Shown here: positions 61,932-64,000 of the stretch, piece by piece
How positions within the stretch are numbered: position 1 is the stretch's first letter
Layout: each line of letters begins with the position of its first letter
Origin: Gp6-AA40 sp035647075
GTDB taxonomy: Bacteria > Acidobacteriota > Vicinamibacteria > Vicinamibacterales > UBA2999
Assembly: GCA_035647075.1 (NCBI GenBank)
Contig: DASROF010000027.1
Coordinates: 4,206-68,205, forward strand
Length of the DNA: 64,000 nt
Direction of reading: 5' to 3'
Notes under the pieces: generated by a model
Database searches by the model: none
The model's input: the letters and a program-made list of their open reading frames with translations, nothing else
What the model was told of the DNA's origin: nothing
Program-made: the position numbers and the translations under genes

Positions 61932-63577
61932 GCACCTGGAAAATGGCGTTCATGAACCCAGTGATCGCATTAGAACCGTGGCGGGAACTCAGTCCGTTTG
62001 AACAGTTCGCGATGTCGCTATCATCGTTGTCCTGTACCTTTGAACCGGACGAGGCGTCCGAGCGCCTGACGAGCGCGCTCGAGGCAATCGGGATGGCATT
62101 CGGTGCCGACGAGTGCACGCTTGTCACTTACGGCGCCCACGGCGAACCGTGCCTGACCGGATCGTGGGCACCACGTCCGCATGTCCCCTGCACGGCTGAG
62201 GACCTGGCGGAGATGCCGTGGCTGCTGCGGCGTCTGGTCCGTGGCACCGTCGTCGGAGTCTCCAGCGAGAGTGACCTTCCGGACTCGGCCGCTGCCGATC
62301 GCGCGCACTCTGTGCGTACGGGCATCCTTGTCCGTTTGGCGGTTCCGATCGTGCTGCGTGGCAGCGTGTGTTGCGCGCTGATGCTCGGCGCACGTCGCAG
62401 CCACCCCGAATGGAACGACGCTGCGGCGGGTCGTCTCAAACTCTTTGGCGAAATCCTCGGCAGCAGCATCGATCGGTCGGTCCGCGAGCCGACGCCGCGT
62501 CCGGCCGCCGCCCGGCGGCCCGACGGCGCTCACACGGCTGGTCACGCAGTTGATCACACCGCTGATCGCACGGTGGCCGAGGGCGGAATCATCGGCCAGA
62601 GTTCGGCGATCAAGGTTGCGCTCGACCGCCTGGATCAGGTCGCACCGCACGACGTCACGGTGCTGCTTTGCGGCGAGACCGGAACCGGCAAGGAGCTGTT
62701 TGCGCGGGCGGTGCACGAGCGAAGCCGCCGCCGGGATGGACCGTTCATCCGCGTGAACTGCGCGGCGCTGCCACCGACGCTCATCGAAAGCGAGCTGTTC
62801 GGCCATGAGCGCGGCGCCTTCACCGACGCCACCTCGCTGCGGCAGGGGCGGTTCGAGCTCGCGCACGGCGGGACATTGTTTCTCGACGAGATTGGCGACC
62901 TTGCGCCGGAACTCCAGTCGAAGATGCTCCGGGCCCTTCAGGAGGGCGAATTCGAGCGCGTGGGTTCATCGAAGGTGCGCCGCGTTGACGTGCGTGTCGT
63001 CGCCGCGACCCACGTCGATCTCGAGCATGCAGTGGCCGACGGGCGGTTTCGCGCCGACCTCTTCTATCGTCTCAATGTGTTCCCGATCGTGCTGCCGCCG
63101 CTGCGCGATCGGCGCCACGACATTCCGGATCTGGTGTGGTCGTTTATCCGGCGGCGTCAACATGATCTTGGCCGAAACATCACCACGGTGCCGACGGACG
63201 TGATGCATGCCCTGACGGGCTACGACTGGCCCGGAAATGTCCGCGAGCTCGACAACGTGATCGAGCGGGCGCTGATCAGTTCGAACGGCGATACGCTGCA
63301 GCTCGACTACCCGCTGCAGCCGTCGCGGCCCATCAGCGGTGCGAGTGCGAGCACCGATCAGACACTTGATGCCGTGCAGCGGCAGTACATTGAAAAGGTG
63401 CTGCGCGAGTGCGGTGGCCGGATCAACGGGGCCGGGAACGCGGCGGTCCGGCTCGGACTGCATCCCAACACGCTCCGCTTCCGCATGAAGAAGCTCGGCG
63501 TCGTCGTACCTGGACGGGTGGACGCCGCGCGACAGGCGGCGACGCAGCCGGCTGTCAGCGCTCTCGATCCGCAGTGA
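61928..63577 (+). CDS. Sigma54-dependent transcriptional activator, GAF-AAA+-Fis
   Basis: A 549-residue bacterial enhancer-binding protein. N-terminal GAF-like sensor (about 25-185) with several cysteines (C63, C75, C88, C148, C149); AAA+ domain (about 220-455) with Walker A GETGTGKE (249-256), the sigma54-contact loop GAFTDA (296-301, in place of the usual GAFTGA), Walker B GGTLFLDEIGD and arginine-finger region RADLFYRLNVFP; Fis-type helix-turn-helix (about 494-523). GTG start overlaps the outer-membrane factor stop. The sensor is cytoplasmic. Likely activator of the -24/-12 promoters listed here. Confidence 0.93.
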   Translation: MSTWKMAFMNPVIALEPWRELSPFEQFAMSLSSLSCTFEPDEASERLTSALEAIGMAFGADECTLVTYGAHGEPCLTGSWAPRPHVPCTAEDLAEMPWLLRRLVRGTVVGVSSESDLPDSAAADRAHSVRTGILVRLAVPIVLRGSVCCALMLGARRSHPEWNDAAAGRLKLFGEILGSSIDRSVREPTPRPAAARRPDGAHTAGHAVDHTADRTVAEGGIIGQSSAIKVALDRLDQVAPHDVTVLLCGETGTGKELFARAVHERSRRRDGPFIRVNCAALPPTLIESELFGHERGAFTDATSLRQGRFELAHGGTLFLDEIGDLAPELQSKMLRALQEGEFERVGSSKVRRVDVRVVAATHVDLEHAVADGRFRADLFYRLNVFPIVLPPLRDRRHDIPDLVWSFIRRRQHDLGRNITTVPTDVMHALTGYDWPGNVRELDNVIERALISSNGDTLQLDYPLQPSRPISGASASTDQTLDAVQRQYIEKVLRECGGRINGAGNAAVRLGLHPNTLRFRMKKLGVVVPGRVDAARQAATQPAVSALDPQ

Positions 63578-63585
63578 GGCCTCGC

Positions 63586-63608
63586 GCGACGACGTGAGCG
63601 TCCGTCGC
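63586..63608. promoter_or_regulatory. Inverted repeat upstream of the DUF4136 promoter
   Basis: GCGACG, 11 bases, CGTCGC: perfect 6-bp arms ending 24 bases before the -24 box. Possible activator site. A further hairpin (CCCGCG, CGAATA, CGCGGG at 63615-63632) overlaps the -24 box and may end the upstream gene. Confidence 0.35.
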
Positions 63609-63631
63609 AGGGATCCCGCGCGAATACGCGG

Positions 63632-63646
63632 GGACCTGCCCTTGCA
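63632..63646 (+). promoter_or_regulatory. Candidate sigma54 promoter for the DUF4136 gene
   Basis: GGACCTGCCCTTGCA: GG (63632-63633) and GC (63644-63645) ten bases apart, -12 box TTGCA perfect, -24 box poor after GG. Predicted start about 63657, with GGGAGA in the 15-base leader. Confidence 0.5.
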
Positions 63647-63671
63647 CCGCTACACGGCAGGGAGACGGACC

Positions 63672-64000
63672 ATGACAGTCATTCGCAGGCTGGGCCTGGC
63701 AGGCTTGGCGATCGTTGCACTCCCTGTGCTGGCCACAGCACAGGACACGTCGTACGACTTCGACAGGACGGCCAACTTCACGCAGTACCACACGTACGCG
63801 CTCAAGGTAGGGACCTCAAGTGGCGATCCCTTGATCGACGAGCGGATCATCACGGGACTCGAGACCCAGCTCGGATACAAGGGGCTGCGTAAGGCCGACG
63901 GCGCGCCGCCCGATGTCATCGTCGAGTTCCACATGACCTACGAGAAGCAGAAGGAAATCACCGGCTACGGCTACGGTCCGATGTACGGGGGCTACGGCTG
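63672..64000 (+). CDS. DUF4136 domain protein, 5' part (runs off the window)
   Basis: 109 codons visible. Signal peptide (LGLAGLAIVALPVLATAQ), then YDFDRTANFTQYHTYAL, the start of the DUF4136 domain, and DPLIDERIITGLETQLGYKGL and DVIVEFHMTY further on; a Tyr/Gly-rich stretch begins at the window edge. DUF4136 proteins are small periplasmic lipoprotein-like proteins of unknown function. A GGGAGA site precedes the ATG and a sigma54-type promoter lies 26 bases before it, just after the activator gene. Confidence 0.83.
   Translation, partial: MTVIRRLGLAGLAIVALPVLATAQDTSYDFDRTANFTQYHTYALKVGTSSGDPLIDERIITGLETQLGYKGLRKADGAPPDVIVEFHMTYEKQKEITGYGYGPMYGGYG

Overview
The window is GC-rich, gene-dense bacterial chromosome (61 protein-coding genes, two cut by the edges, and no tRNA, rRNA, CRISPR array or intact mobile element that I can see). 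Several gene families point to Acidobacteriota, probably a Vicinamibacteria-like lineage: two VWFA-related secreted proteins, a TIGR02757-type protein, a TonB-independent sulfatase/TPR fusion, a Ser/Thr kinase fused to a TolB-like propeller, and isoquinoline-oxidoreductase-type molybdoenzymes. This placement is inference from gene content, not from a marker tree.

Layout. 0-3.5 kb: 3' part of dihydroorotase, an OPRT-like gene, a VanZ-like protein and a TIGR02757 protein. 3.4-7.1 kb (minus): two glycosyltransferases and a TolC-family protein. 7.2-12.6 kb (plus): a tightly coupled operon pyrE-truA-uppS-cdsA-dxr-rseP for pyrimidine, tRNA, isoprenoid, phospholipid and envelope functions. 13.6-22.4 kb (minus): a heme operon running VWFA-VWFA-hemX-hemA-hemC-cobA/hemD-hemB-hemL. 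22.6-25.0 kb (plus): the F0 half of ATP synthase (atpZ/I, a, c, b) without F1 genes. 25-28.7 kb: LPG-synthase-like membrane protein, then a sulfatase/TPR operon. 28.8-34.7 kb (minus): heme A synthesis (ctaA, ctaB, DUF420, a cupredoxin-like lipoprotein), an M23 peptidase and an O-antigen ligase. 34.7-38.7 kb (plus): Wzm/Wzt polysaccharide exporter with a double glycosyltransferase. 38.8-41.4 kb: kinase. 41.8-47.1 kb: iorA/iorB, a secreted unknown and a PQQ-type sugar dehydrogenase. 47.1-48.3 kb: a GT87-like membrane protein.

The most interesting stretch is 48-64 kb. It holds a sigma54 activator (61928-63577) at the end of a DUF3302-HlyD-outer-membrane-factor efflux operon, a separate NarL-type histidine kinase and response regulator, a truncated-type pyruvate kinase homologue in an operon with a DUF4956 membrane protein, an aldo/keto reductase, a 69-residue membrane protein, a triplicated surface protein and a DUF4136 protein. 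Reading the gaps by eye I find four sites with exact -24/-12 spacing (GG-N10-GC) in front of the DUF4956-pyruvate kinase operon, the 69-residue protein, the aldo/keto reductase and the DUF4136 gene. Inverted repeats lie just upstream of three of them, and a 19-bp motif is shared by two. I propose this is a local, previously unnamed sigma54 regulon linking envelope and carbon metabolism; that is inference from sequence.

Two other themes recur. Several genes have a -10-like hexamer about 7 bp before a GTG/ATG with no Shine-Dalgarno, suggesting leaderless mRNAs. Degenerate 7-bp tandem repeats occur in gaps, and in one case form the core of a signal peptide.
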